Notes: a model not told the origin generated them from the letters alone. A stretch of DNA of 64,000 nucleotides from Rostratula benghalensis (GCA_013399305.1 VXAI01000097.1:2403298-2467297); one strand, 5' to 3'; shown: positions 28,401 through 37,550, counted from the stretch's first letter. A program made the numbers and translations.

Positions 28401-29124
28401 ACAGAGGAATCAGGGACTCCTAGGAAGTCTGGGGCCTTAGTTTGTGAGCCCCTACTCATGCAAGCGTTGTCAATTATCCTCATTCCACTAAAACCCATGT
28501 GGATTCTCTATGAGTAAAGAGTCATTTGCATAAAGGGAGAGTGAAGAAGTGGCCTTTTTCCAATATAGTCACTACCTTATGAAATCAGTTTTAATTTTTA
28601 GTTTACAGTGAAAGGGATTTGAATCTTGTAAGCATTTAGGGAGTATCTGCTTGGGAAAGTAGAAAGAAAATGTTATGCAGGCACCTCAGTACTAGCATGA
28701 GCTCTAGCTCAGCTCTGTACCCGATGGCCCACAGGCACCAGGAATGGTTTTTCAAGTGTTTTGGAATGGTTCACTCCAAGTTTGGGAGCTGGAATCCCCA
28801 TCCTTGTGCAAGTACAAACAGCTTGTAACCTCTCACACAACGTGTCACAGAACTTGTTTTCTAGGTCATAAGCATCATCCTTCATTAAGGCAATTTATGA
28901 GTAATTAAAAAAAATAAGCAGGTAAGCAAACCCACTTGCAATTATGCAATAATTCTTTTCTGTTGCAGTTTTCAATCTTTTTTGGTTTTTATTTTTTTCC
29001 AGAATTGCAATCCTGCGTGTCAGTGTGGGACATCAACCTGCCCCATGAAGTGCAAAACCTGAAAAAACATATAGAAATGAGACAGGAATTAGCAGAAAAA
29101 ATGAAGAGCTTTTCTTTGGACTGA
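1216..29124 (+). CDS. LRRK2: LRRK2, leucine-rich repeat kinase 2 (3' half, 25 coding exons)
   Basis: Large multidomain GTPase and Ser/Thr kinase that phosphorylates Rab GTPases (Rab8A, Rab10 and others) on endolysosomal membranes. Joining 25 GT-AG exons gives 3997 nt, ending in TGA at 29122-29124 and encoding about 1331 aa. The numbering matches human with no indel from residue 1198 to about 2464, and one extra residue follows. Domains in order: last LRRs (1198-1320), ROC GTPase with P-loop GNTGSGKT (K1347, T1348), COR (about 1517-1878), kinase with loop GDGGFGSV, K1906, E1920, gatekeeper M1947, YRD D1994 and DYG 2017-2019, then WD40. S1292, R1441, R1628, Y1699, G2019, I2020, T2031, S2032 and T2035 are all as in human. 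The ATG and N-terminal half lie left of the window. No stop or frameshift is seen, so the gene looks functional. The paralogue LRRK1 is excluded by the close match to the LRRK2 WD40 and COR domains. Confidence 0.98.
1794..1975 (+). CDS. LRRK2: LRRK2 exon 28 equivalent (last LRRs)
   Basis: Encodes residues 1260-1320. It begins IPPQIG and contains LDVSYN and [11 protein letters not shown]1292, the autophosphorylation site used as a kinase readout, is the serine of RLSK. The donor GTCTGA splits the codon for R1320. Confidence 0.95.
2511..2740 (+). CDS. LRRK2: LRRK2 exon 29 equivalent (ROC P-loop)
   Basis: Encodes residues 1320-1397. It holds the P-loop GNTGSGKT with K1347 and T1348, the ATVGID switch-I region, and the start of the DxxG motif as DFGG; the human sequence is DFAG as I recall it. 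The reading frame is open upstream of the acceptor at 2510, so the exon start rests on homology. Confidence 0.97.
3764..3891 (+). CDS. LRRK2: LRRK2 exon 30 equivalent (ROC switch II)
   Basis: Encodes residues 1397-1439, beginning [11 protein letters not shown]. Codon 1398 is CAA (Gln), where human LRRK2 has Arg. N1437 is conserved in LFNIK. Acceptor TTAG, donor GTAAGC. No ATG lies in this frame, so it is easily missed by ORF scanning. Confidence 0.97.
5144..5362 (+). CDS. LRRK2: LRRK2 exon 31 equivalent (ROC C-terminal half)
   Basis: Encodes residues 1440-1512. It starts ARAST, so R1441, the Parkinson hotspot, is retained, while S1444 is Thr. It contains the guanine-specificity motif THLD. 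Acceptor CAG at 5141-5143, donor GTAAGT. Confidence 0.97.
6609..6810 (+). CDS. LRRK2: LRRK2 exon 32 equivalent (start of COR)
   Basis: Encodes residues 1513-1580, beginning [13 protein letters not shown] and ending HFLNESG across the junction. It is the N-terminal part of the COR domain, which passes the GTPase state on to the kinase. Acceptor TACAG, donor GTAAAA. Confidence 0.97.
7419..7507 (+). CDS. LRRK2: LRRK2 exon 33 equivalent (COR)
   Basis: Encodes residues 1580-1609. It contains [12 protein letters not shown] and [10 protein letters not shown]. Acceptor TGCAG, donor GTTAGA. Confidence 0.96.
8509..8696 (+). CDS. LRRK2: LRRK2 exon 34 equivalent (COR)
   Basis: Encodes residues 1610-1672. 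It begins ILTVKVEG. R1628, the site of a human risk variant, is Arg here. Ends LLIPS before donor GTAAGC. Confidence 0.97.
9642..9796 (+). CDS. LRRK2: LRRK2 exon 35 equivalent (COR)
   Basis: Encodes residues 1672-1724. It contains [13 protein letters not shown] and [11 protein letters not shown], in which Y1699 is conserved. Acceptor TTTTCAG, donor GTACAA. Confidence 0.97.
10797..10943 (+). CDS. LRRK2: LRRK2 exon 36 equivalent (COR)
   Basis: Encodes residues 1724-1773. It contains [13 protein letters not shown] and LNWSPEAYC. Acceptor TTCTAG, donor GTTAAT. No in-frame ATG-initiated ORF marks it. Confidence 0.96.
11097..11288 (+). CDS. LRRK2: LRRK2 exon 37 equivalent (COR)
   Basis: Encodes residues 1773-1837. 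It contains [18 protein letters not shown] and [15 protein letters not shown]. Acceptor TAAAG, donor GTATAT. It lies only 153 bp after the previous exon. Confidence 0.97.
12003..12149 (+). CDS. LRRK2: LRRK2 exon 38 equivalent (COR-kinase linker)
   Basis: Encodes residues 1837-1886. It contains [13 protein letters not shown] and ends FLLG at the edge of the kinase glycine loop. Acceptor TTAG, donor GTAAGC. Confidence 0.97.
12494..12594 (+). CDS. LRRK2: LRRK2 exon 39 equivalent (kinase N-lobe)
   Basis: Encodes residues 1886-1919. Glycine loop GDGGFGSV, where human has Ser at 1889, then AVKIF with the ATP-anchoring K1906. Acceptor AAAG, donor GTAAGA. Confidence 0.97.
12771..12961 (+). CDS. LRRK2: LRRK2 exon 40 equivalent (kinase hinge)
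   Basis: Encodes residues 1920-1983. E1920 of the alpha-C salt bridge is the first codon. The gatekeeper and hinge region MLVMELA is conserved, with M1947, E1948 and A1950. Acceptor TACAG, donor GTAAAT. Confidence 0.97.
13634..13794 (+). CDS. LRRK2: LRRK2 exon 41 equivalent (catalytic and activation loops)
   Basis: Encodes residues 1983-2037. Catalytic loop [10 protein letters not shown] with D1994, and the unusual DYG motif (2017-2019) followed by I2020. The activation-loop sites T2031, S2032 and T2035 are present in KTSEGTPG. The Parkinson hotspots G2019 and I2020 have the human reference residues. Confidence 0.98.
14601..14771 (+). CDS. LRRK2: LRRK2 exon 42 equivalent (kinase C-lobe)
   Basis: Encodes residues 2037-2094. 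APE motif in FRAPEVARG, then [15 protein letters not shown]2081 is conserved in KFPNEF. Acceptor TTGCAG, donor GTATGC. Confidence 0.97.
16595..16695 (+). CDS. LRRK2: LRRK2 exon 43 equivalent (end of kinase)
   Basis: Encodes residues 2094-2127. It contains [13 protein letters not shown] and the C-lobe signature NPQERPTS. Acceptor TTTTAG, donor GTATTA. It carries no ATG and is visible only by homology. Confidence 0.95.
17359..17553 (+). CDS. LRRK2: LRRK2 exon 44 equivalent (start of WD40)
   Basis: Encodes residues 2128-2192. It starts [10 protein letters not shown] and contains ECMVAAN and QLSFVNLNT, the first blade of the propeller. Less conserved than the kinase. Acceptor TTGTAG, donor GTATGT. 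Confidence 0.95.
18558..18751 (+). CDS. LRRK2: LRRK2 exon 45 equivalent (WD40)
   Basis: Encodes residues 2193-2257. It contains WIVAGTQSG and [10 protein letters not shown]. Acceptor CTCAG, donor GTACAC. Confidence 0.96.
19045..19117 (+). CDS. LRRK2: LRRK2 exon 46 equivalent (WD40)
   Basis: A short 73-nt exon for residues 2257-2281. It contains [18 protein letters not shown]. Acceptor TTTCAG, donor GTAGGC. Confidence 0.95.
19947..20131 (+). CDS. LRRK2: LRRK2 exon 47 equivalent (WD40)
   Basis: Encodes residues 2282-2343. It contains [10 protein letters not shown] and [10 protein letters not shown]. Acceptor TTGCAG, donor GTAAGT splits the codon for L2343. Confidence 0.96.
20579..20669. repeat. 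44-bp perfect tandem duplication in LRRK2 intron 47
   Basis: A 44-bp unit beginning TTTGGTGCATTTGAGC occurs twice head to tail, the second copy starting at 20623, with no mismatch seen. The identity suggests a recent slippage event, or an assembly duplication. Confidence 0.9.
21562..21714 (+). CDS. LRRK2: LRRK2 exon 48 equivalent (WD40, residue 2385)
   Basis: Encodes residues 2343-2394. It contains [11 protein letters not shown] followed by SELIDC. The codon at human position G2385 is GAA (Glu). Y2346 of human is His here. Acceptor CCTAG, donor GTAAGT. Confidence 0.96.
22469..22677 (+). CDS. LRRK2: LRRK2 exon 49 equivalent (WD40)
   Basis: Encodes residues 2394-2464. It contains NKESKHK, SGRVKT and [16 protein letters not shown]. 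Val sits at 2397, where human is Met or Thr. Acceptor CATAG, donor GTGAGT. Confidence 0.96.
25458..26789 (+). mobile_element. CR1 LINE, 5'-truncated, frameshifted
   Basis: Lies in the LRRK2 intron between exons 49 and 50, in the same orientation as the gene. It encodes reverse transcriptase blocks recognisable as CR1: [36 protein letters not shown]. It then runs through the family's C-terminal region ([19 protein letters not shown]) to the 3' tail GATTCTATGATT. A frameshift and an internal loss lie near 25755, just after the GFDGWTV block. The catalytic box reads FADT instead of FADDT, having lost one Asp codon, so the copy is dead. Divergence is moderate, consistent with an avian CR1 subfamily insertion. 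Confidence 0.93.
27161..27235 (+). CDS. LRRK2: LRRK2 exon 50 equivalent (WD40)
   Basis: A 75-nt exon encoding [11 protein letters not shown] and a variable loop. This exon is the likely site of the single extra residue relative to human. Acceptor ATAAAG with a T-rich tract, donor GTACCT. Confidence 0.92.
27480..28215 (+). mobile_element. probable degenerate old CR1-like LINE
   Basis: In the last LRRK2 intron. The 28140-28205 part reads in one frame as [19 protein letters not shown], which resembles the CR1 block RLDIRKNFFxVRVVxHWNR. Upstream, fragments such as the EDKCK block fit a worn reverse transcriptase C-terminal region, but stops and shifts are frequent. The 5' limit is a guess. Confidence 0.5.
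29003..29124 (+). CDS. LRRK2: LRRK2 exon 51 equivalent (last WD40 blade and C-terminal helix)
   Basis: Encodes the final 39 complete codons and the TGA stop. It contains [13 protein letters not shown] and the long C-terminal helix that packs on the kinase in known structures. The tail ends MKSFSLD, whereas human, as I recall, ends MRRTSVE. Acceptor TTCCAG. Confidence 0.97.
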
Positions 29125-29800
29125 AAAGTCACCCTGCAAGTGCCTTTCCCTTTTCTGGTCTTCCATCCTAACTTACTGTGCAATATTTACAACTTCTTGT
29201 TGCTGGGGTTTTTTAACTGAAAAACAGGAAGAAAACTGCTGGAAGAGAGGCAGGGGGTATCCACAGGGTACCAAGAAAAAAGAAGGGTGAAGTTACTTGT
29301 GATATTGGAAAGGACAGAAAACTTGAGACTTTCTGAATCCAAAGTGTTACCCTGCATCTGTTTACTTCTGAAGTTCTGCTCTCAGCAGCTGGGGCTCAAC
29401 TCCAGCTTAACATTGCTCATCTGGTTTTTGATCCTGGTTAAACTGGGAATAAGCCAGGAGACTGTAAATGGCTCTTCCTTCCTTCATTCTCTCTCCTCAG
29501 TGGACACTGTGAGCAGCAGCAAGACGTAAGGCTGCCTGTGTTGACTGCAGTTGGTGTGTTTGAGTGTGCTCTGATGATTCATGGGTCAGTAACAAGTCAG
29601 AGCTCAGGACTCAGAGCATACGAAAGAAAACATTCTATCTTGTGTAATAACAGTGTTTAAAGGAACATATAATGACTACAGTACTCCTTGCAAACAACAG
29701 GCAGAACAGTCTCTATTTCTTCCATGAATAATTGACATTTTTTCATTATGATCAGAAAAAAAAATTATGCTACAATAATAAAATAGCTCCAAATTCAGAA
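29125..29800 (+). other. LRRK2: LRRK2 3' UTR (end approximate)
   Basis: Sequence after the TGA has no coding signal. The first plausible polyadenylation hexamer is AATAAA at 29777-29782. An A-rich stretch with overlapping AATAAATAAA at 30065-30074 is an alternative end. The true end needs transcript data. Confidence 0.4.
29777..29782 (+). promoter_or_regulatory. candidate LRRK2 poly(A) signal
   Basis: Canonical AATAAA about 650 bp after the LRRK2 stop codon. No clear GT-rich downstream element could be confirmed. Confidence 0.35.
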
Positions 29801-32800
29801 TGTAAATACTCCATCAGGCTGCTGCCAGTCCATGTCCTCTTGCAGTACTGCCCTGGGCCTGGCTCCAGGAGGTGTAGTCATGTCCCAGTCAGTGGGAATG
29901 GCTGTGGTGCTCTCTGGTGCACAGCCCACTTTGAAAAGCCAGGAGAAAGGAAAACGTGGTGAGAGCTGGGATCTAAACACGGCTACAGCCTGGGCCACAC
30001 GGGAGGCAGGGGCTGCAGCAAGATCCCTACTTCTCTGTCCGACTGGCTGCTTTGCTTAGCTTAAAATAAATAAAAAAATTAAAAAAAACCCACCCCAAAA
30101 AAACCCAAAAGGAACTTTCATTTTGATACTTAAAATGGGCAAAGCTTCCACTTCTTCTGGTTTGACTTTATAGTGCTATTCTCAGGGGAAGCTGGAGCAG
30201 TGTAAGAATTGGCTGCCTCTTGGGTCCAGCTGCAGGAATGCGCTGCCACCGTCTTCATCCCAGAGCTGCCTTTCACCACCCTAGGCTGTAAGTCCTGGCT
30301 GCTTCTCAGGCCTGCCCTGCCCTGCCCCGGGTAAGTGCCTCATTTTCTGCCCATCAGGAGACAGATGTTGTTTTCTTTTTTTGATTCCAAAAGAATCCAG
30401 AGGGTGCTCCTGAAATCTCGAGGAGTGGTGTATCCAGCGCCACTCCTGAGTCTATTTCTGTGGAGCTGAACAAGGCTGAGCAACCAAAAAGTTCTCAGTT
30501 CCATTTTTACAGTTTCAGAGACATTGTATGCTGGGACAACAGCATTTATTGTGTCCCTCTCTATCATGGTGTTATTTTCTGCTGCGTGTAGCGTGCGCAC
30601 TCAGGATTCCATGCAAATCTATTTTATATATTCTTGTATTCCGCATACTGAGAGTAGCTGGCTATTTATATGGGATTTTGTAACTCAAAAAAATATATAT
30701 TATCTATAATTAATACTTTTTTNNNNNNNNNNNNNNNNNNNNNNNNNATATGTATTGTGATTATGTTTATTTATACGTCATTTTGAGATGTAAGCCTTAA
30801 ACCTTTTTATTAAATATGTGCTTTGTTAATACCAGTCTCCTTTTGGGCTGCTGAATTTCCAAGGAGGAGCTTTTGTGGAGCTTAAATCCCTTACACCAGG
30901 ATGATGTGAGACCCCAGTTCTGGGGGTTCTGCTGCGTTCCCACTTGTTCTGCATCTCACAGTGCACATTATGAGCCCTTTTCCCTTCCCCAGTTTGCCTT
31001 CTCCCTGGTACTTCTTTCCCAGCAGCGCTGCCCTTGCAGTCGGCAGCCACCGCTCCCGAGATTCTCCAGGAAAGGACGGTCCATAGACTGGCTCTGGCCT
31101 ACGTGGTGGGTACTACAGGGACAGCAGGATACAAGGAACAAAAGAAAACCAACAGCAACCAAAGAGAAGCCGTTCCAAACCTGACTAAACTGCCCACTGT
31201 GGATTTATCAGTGGGGAGAGGGTAAAATTCTGTACCAGGGTAACCCACTGAGGCCGCTTCCTGTGAGGGGAAAGAATGAGGCTCAGAGCAAGAACAACAA
31301 CGTCCTTATTTTTAGATCAGTCTTTCAGGCAGAAAAGTGCATGAAAAAAAAAAAAAAGTCTTCTTCTCACTTATTTTCTGGCCTTTAAGTCATTCATTAA
31401 AAAAAAATTAAAACCTGAAAACAGCTCCCATTACCTCTCTTGGAGAACCACATTGTCCGATGAGAACCAGGAGTTGTTCTGGGTTTTTCTGTCTGATTGA
31501 GTTCCTCCTCCATGTTATACCTCAGCCCAGGGCTGTAGGGACCTGCACTTTCTCTTCCATGAACCTTCTTCGAGGCCTTTGAACAAGTACAGACAAAAGG
31601 AGCTGTCCTGCCCAGCCACTCCACCACGTTGGTAACTTTTCCAGACCTTTTTGTTGTTGTCAGGTCAGCGTGTACCCTTATAACAGGGGTTACAAGAATT
31701 ATCAAATTGTGAAAAACTTTTTTCCTCCCTGCAGTGACCTTCTGGTGACAGGTACCACGGACAAGGTTTATTGGGACTGAGCAGTAAACTGCAATTACTT
31801 TGAAGAAGGTATTAAAAATTATTATACACCCATAGGTCAACAAAAAAAAAGCCCAGTATTTTTAAAAAATAAACCTAATGCAATTCTGCTAAAGCCAAAA
31901 TGAAAGCAAAAAAAAGCAAGTTAGGGCCTTTCCATTTTCCTTTTCTTCTGCTGCTGCTTTGATTTTCTTGGAGCCCAAGAAGGCAGCAGCAGATGCTGTC
32001 AGGTTCGTTAAGCTCTGCCATCACTCCCTACAACGGCCATCACTAATTAGCAAGAAAATACTTAAAAAAAAAAAAAAAATCAATGTGGTATCTCCAGTGT
32101 AGGTAATCATTTACTTCACTTCCACCACAGCCCATTAGTGCCAATGACCTGAAAAGTTAAAGTGCATAGAAAAGAATTAAAATATTTGGTGGCAATTGAA
32201 GCGTTTTGCCTTTTCTGCACCATTTTTCACCCCCCCCAAATGCCACCCCATCAGAAGACATGACCATGCAGCACCTGGGGATCCCCCAGCTCCTCCTTCC
32301 TTCCAGAGGACACCAGGGAGAGGTGGCCAGTGGGCTGGTGGGGGAAGTAGTCACAGAGGGAACGGAGAGCCCTTGTGCTCCCCCGCAGTCCCTGGGTCAG
32401 CCCGATGCAGTGACAGGAGCACGGTGACAGCTCGCAGGGCCACACACCCCCAGCACCACCACCTCCTCCCTGCACCATCCCTGAGGGACCATCCCCGAGG
32501 ACGCAGCAGGGCAGGAGAAGCCCTGATGCTGCAGACAGCACTTCATAGAGCAGCAAGAGAAACACCCGGCCGTGTATTGGTGCTCAGCTCTGCTTCCCCT
32601 TGCCTTGACACCTCCGCAGTCTCCTTGAAAACATCTGTTCTCACCACCACCCACCAAGGCTCCTGGGCTCTGCAGAGCACACAGAGAGTCCCACAGAGAC
32701 TTCTTGAAGCATTAACTGCTGTAACACCAACTTCATACACAGGCAAGGAAATTTTCTGTCAACAACAGACCACCGGCAAGGCCAAATACTAGACACCATG

Positions 32801-33977
32801 CACATTCACTGAGCGTCAGTAGGGAAAAAAAAAAATGCATCTTTATGAGAAGTAACTTTGGAACTAAGCACCAACCTGAGCCTGAGATGTGTATCCATGG
32901 ATCCTACCCCACCCCCACCTTCTGGGGTGCCTTTTAAAAAAACAGATGGAGATCTTTGCACCTATCCCCAAACAAGCTGTTCTCATTTCATGTCTCCCAG
33001 AAAAAAAGCTGTGGGGCTTGGTTACCTCTGGAGAAACAGAGCGTGGGGAGCTTTAGTAGCATCAGTGCCACCAGAGGTGTGACCCCGGTGATCACATCCC
33101 TCCTGCTTCAACGTTACTGCAGCAGTACCCCACCGTACAGGACATCCTTAGCACCAGATCTTCTCACAGAGAGCCAGGCAGCAAACGGAGGCAAAAGCTG
33201 CCTCCCTGACCTTGGATGTGTCTGCACAGGTAATCACAGCTGCGTCTGTACCAAACCTGTACCTGCCTCTGACTGTTCCTAAGCGACTACACCGACTGCT
33301 TAGGGCTCAGTGACCTCAGGGGGAGTCCTTGCCCAGCCCCACGCAGGACTGACTCCACCAGAACATCTCCCTGTCCCACCACGGGCCACCAAACAGACAC
33401 AAACAGGCACCCAGGGCAGAGCCAGCAGCTGCAGAGAAAGGCCGGGAGCTGCACCCACCACACAGGTCCCCACCAGGGTACTTTTGAGATGGGAACAGCC
33501 AAATTTTCTTTCAAACTCAAATTACTCACCAATTTCCAGGATGAGAATTTCAGGGGAGGGGAGAGCAGCTCTTTTTTTTGGTTTTGCTTTTTTAGAGAAA
33601 GCCTGCTACATCTGTTAACCCAACCTCTCTCCTGCTACACACACACATTTCTTCCTCACCTCCCCGCCAGCAAGAGCCCCAAGACATCTACTAGAAAAGT
33701 CAGGGGGGAAAAGCAAACAGAGCCTGAAGTAGGTAAATTTCCATTCATACAACCACTTCACTCTCTTCTCGTGGTCTGTCCTGCAACAGGCACTAATACA
33801 CACAGCAGAGAAGATGGTAAGAAAGATGGAGCAATGGGCAGCAGGAAGACATCAGCCACAACATACAACAGGATCCATCACATCCAGACTCCCCCATCAC
33901 ACTGTTCACCTACAACCACCACAGCACATCCCACACGGCTCAGGAGCACAGCACATCACCCACCTCAAACACAACGC
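29801..33977. other. intergenic region around the gap
   Basis: Beyond the likely LRRK2 end I see no conserved coding exon. From about 32.2 to 35.5 kb the DNA is C-rich with long, Pro- and Ser-rich open frames on both strands that look like composition effects. No repeat family was recognised in 31.0-33.9 kb. Confidence 0.5.
30723..30747. other. assembly gap (25 Ns)
   Basis: A run of exactly 25 N characters. The sequence on both sides is AT-rich. The true gap size is not known. All LRRK2 exons lie to its left and all ERGIC2 exons to its right. Confidence 1.
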
Positions 33978-34325
33978 TATTCTACAGCAGCCTTCCAGCA
34001 GCTGTAGGGGGCCTACAAGAACGCTGGAGAGGGACTTTTTACAAGGCCATGTAGCAACAGGACAAAGCATAATGGCTTCAAACTGAAAAAGGGGAGATTT
34101 AGATTAGATATCAGGAAGAAATTTTTCAGTGTGAGGGTGGTGAGGCACTGGAACAGGTTGCCCAGAGAAGCTGTGGATGCCCCATCCCTGGGAGCGTTCA
34201 AGGCCAGGCTGGATGGGGCTTTGAGCAACCTGGTCTGGTGGGAGGTGTCCCTGCCCATGGCAGGGAGGTTGGAACTCCATGATCTTTAAGGTCCCTTCCA
34301 ATCTGAACTGTTCTGTGATTCTATG
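33978..34325 (+). mobile_element. CR1 LINE 3' fragment
   Basis: Matches the CR1 3' end: AGCAGCCTTCCAGCAGCTG, a block translating like LDIRKKFF, then GGAACAGGTTGCCCAGAG and the tail TGTGATTCTATGA. It is 5'-truncated and lies between LRRK2 and ERGIC2. Confidence 0.9.
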
Positions 34326-36414
34326 AGTTTAGTCCTTATGGCAGCTCACGATCAACTTCCCCCACCATCCCCTCAAGAACTCTCTCTCACAACTGTGGGC
34401 TTCAATCCCACCATCAGCTTTTTCCCTCCTGGCTCACTCCTGCCACCACCTCCCCTGCCCACTGAAATCTCCTCCTGGCTTCTCCTGCACCATAGAGAAC
34501 AATCATCCTCACTCAACTCCTGTGGGTGCCACAGCTGGCTCCCATCCTCACCTCTTTCTCTAATCAGAAATATTTTGCAAAATACATGCAGGAACCCAGT
34601 AGTGAAGTCAGTCATCTTAATGCCGAGATTTTACAGCAAGTTCTTGTGCAATTCTGACTCACAGGTGACGGGGCTACAGGCGCTCTGTCCTGCTAAAAAC
34701 CCAGCTCAGCGTTTCCTCTTGAGCCCTAAAACAACAGTTACTTGAGAAACACAGGTTCCTTGAGCTCCCATCCCCTCCTCACCTCTCGGGGCTGCTGCTG
34801 GCTTTCTGTGACACTGGAGCACAGCTCAAGGGACCTGGGAACAGCCACATCCAGGCACAGCACCCCAGGTCTTGGAGGCACTCAAGGCCACCGTGCTCCT
34901 GCTGACAGAACCTACACCCGTGAGAGCAAAACCCAAACGGTGCCAGCTGGAAGCAGGGACTTTTTGCCCAGAAGGAGAGCGATTGGGACAGGGGGACAGC
35001 ACGCTGTGGACACACCTTATCAAAGTTCAAAAGTTCTTGCCATGTTCCGTTTCTGCAGCACTGCACAAGAGACAAAGATAAAAATCACATAATTTTGACC
35101 GTCTTTCCTGACCCAGAAAAATGGTATTTTTCATCTACTATGAAAATACAGAAAATACACATCACAACAAAGTCAGGGTCTCCATTTCCCTTGGGACACC
35201 CATTCCTTTCATTTTTCCATCTGCACTCACTTTTACACCACGTAAATTAACACAACCAAAACAAAGTCACTGCAAGAAATTACCATCTTCTCCGGAACAC
35301 CCAGCACTTACAGGTTACGCTACCAACACCGTGTGGTACAGGGCTGAGGTGGGACCAGCAGCTACAACCAATCCCTCCGTGGAGAGAGACAGCAAACAGC
35401 CCAGCAGCACGGGCTCAGCTGATGCTGTGTTCACCCCACGACACAGCATTTCACACCTGGAAGTCGGTGCCACATCTCATTCCATTAGCCCCCAGCCATC
35501 ACAGAAGCTGTGCTCTAGAGAGACCACCACAAATAGACCACACAAGGATTTAAGACACACCAAGCCACTTGGCTTTTTTTTTTTTTTTTTTTTTTATGTG
35601 AGAATAGAAAATAACATTTAAGTTCTGGTACAGAAAGTCAACTGAGATCAGCATCTCCCACCAGCAGAGTCTGTTCCAGGTGGAGAAGAAAGTGTGTTAG
35701 GACAAAGTCCAAAGCAGAACTGGTCCAAGCACAAGTAGGGAAGAAACCTCAGAGGGAAAAGCCAAAGAGAAACGAGAACCAAAAGTTTACTGCTTCTGAT
35801 TTTCCTGCTCACCGAGGACAAGAGTTTCTCAAGTTGCTGGAGTTTTAATCAGTGTTAAAAGAAAAAAAAAAAAGCCACAAGAAAACCGCAGACCTGGCTG
35901 CCAAACCCAAGGACCTGGCTTCCTTGAACTTCTCCTTCTCACCCATTGAACGCAACAAAGGTCTTTCCCCTATTTCCCACATTTTACTTACGATTTCATA
36001 TAATTTCTCAGTTTAGGAAGCCCTTTGCTTTGCATAGCAAATTGCCTGCATTATTTACACTGCGCTCACCACCAAGATCCAAGTGTCCTGTAAAGTACAT
36101 TAACAGAAGTCAGCAAAATCTGACAATGCCACAGAGGTTTTTATTTTTCCATAATTAGTCCTCTCAATTATAATATTCGTTCCATGGTGAGTAAGGCCAG
36201 GGTCAGCATCATCTCCTAATGTATTATTAAATCAGTTTTGCTGAGAAGGAATCACATTATTAACTTTTTGCCCTGCTGGAGCTACTGTTTAACCACAGGT
36301 CTACACCGGTAGTCCAGCAGCGACAGGGTGTTCAGTTTCTCAAAGCACCACCTGTGCAATAACATTCATTCTCATTAGCATATTTACAATATAAAACTGA
36401 TATTGCTCTCTTCG
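34326..36414. other. intergenic region downstream of ERGIC2
   Basis: No gene recognised. It holds a 22-base T run at 35574-35595, which on the - strand would be a poly(A) tract, and shorter A runs near 35860. I could not identify a retrocopy attached to the T run. Confidence 0.5.
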
Positions 36415-37550
36415 TTTATTTTACAAAAACCTTCATGAACAATGAGGATTAGTTCTGCAGATCCCTTCTCATCATCCGTCTGCAGCAAAATGATTCAGAT
36501 TCCCTGAAGTCATCTACTACCAAACCGCTCCCTGCCCGAGCCAGCAGACCTCCCAGCTCCCCCAGCTCCCCACTTCTGTAGCATTTAGCTGCACCCCACC
36601 TCCAGGATCTGCACACCAGGGTTTCCATACCAGCAGCAGGGCCACAAGGAAGGTTCCACCAAAGCAATTTCTTTACCAAGAAAGAGGTGTACAAAGATTT
36701 CCTGATCTTTTGCTGGCGAGTCTTGCCTTTTATCGAAGCTACAGTCAACTGCTTTATTTAAAAGGCTTCTTATTCCAAGTCAAAAAGCTGTGCATACTGG
36801 AGCCCGTTCCCAGAGTCCTTGGGCACTTCCATGCCAACACCAGCAGCGATGTTCTCCCCGCTGGCAAAGTGGCTGGGTGAGAACTCAGAGGAACTCCTCT
36901 GTCCCCACAACACGTTTCTGTCACTAGGGCACAGCAGGACTACAGAAGGGCTACAACCAACATTATGGCTTGGGCTCCACCTTACTCCCTGAGTTCTCTC
37001 TCATTTCTCTCTTCAGGATTTTCTAGGATCACTCCCCACCTGTAAGGATAGCACCTTAGCCCCCGGCCTCACTATTTCAAAAGAACAAGAAACCCCAAAC
37101 TGTCTGTCCACCCAAGAGAAAGCCCCGCTCTCCTCCTGTCCCTCTTTGCCTGTTTCTTGGCTCTTCCACACATCCCACTCTTCCTCCTCGGAGCCTGCTG
37201 GCCTTCCCAGGCATGGAACCAAGAGCACCAGGATGCTGCAGTGGCCAAAGGCAGTCATCACAAAGACACTCAGCTCGACCATGAATACCGTATTGGCAGC
37301 AAATTGGCTCCTTTAATCTCCAGAAGATGGTCCACCTCAGCGGCCTCACACCCTCCTATGACTCCATGTGCATTTAAAGACAAAAAAATTACACAAATTG
37401 TTTTGTTGGTGGCTTTTTCTTTTTGTTTGTGTAAAGGCTTCGGGTTTTGCTGCCCATCAGCACTGTCTCAGCATATTGCACAATGTTTTCTTTATTATAA
37501 AAAACCCATCTTCTCCATCAGGCAGGAAGAAAGACAGTTTTCTCAGGAGG
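36415..37550 (-). other. ERGIC2: ERGIC2 3' UTR (end approximate)
   Basis: Follows the ERGIC2 stop on the - strand. Candidate AATAAA signals on the - strand lie at 37491-37496, 36753-36758 and 36415-36420. The first is only about 55 bp after the stop. Which one is used cannot be decided from sequence. Confidence 0.35.

Noticed and set aside
32196..32792. 198-codon + strand open frame in the intergenic region
   Set aside because: Pro-, Ser-, Arg- and His-rich low-complexity translation with competing open frames on both strands; best explained by C-rich composition.
33489..34007. 172-codon open frame
   Set aside because: No domain, Thr/Pro/His-rich, and it runs into a CR1 fragment.
35574..35595. 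22-base T run as the poly(A) tail of a - strand retrocopy
   Set aside because: The flanking sequence on the higher-coordinate side showed no gene or repeat I could recognise.
34323..35621. Several 100-166 codon open frames on the + strand
   Set aside because: Compositional; no conserved motif, no splice structure, and one ends in a poly-Phe stretch from a T run.
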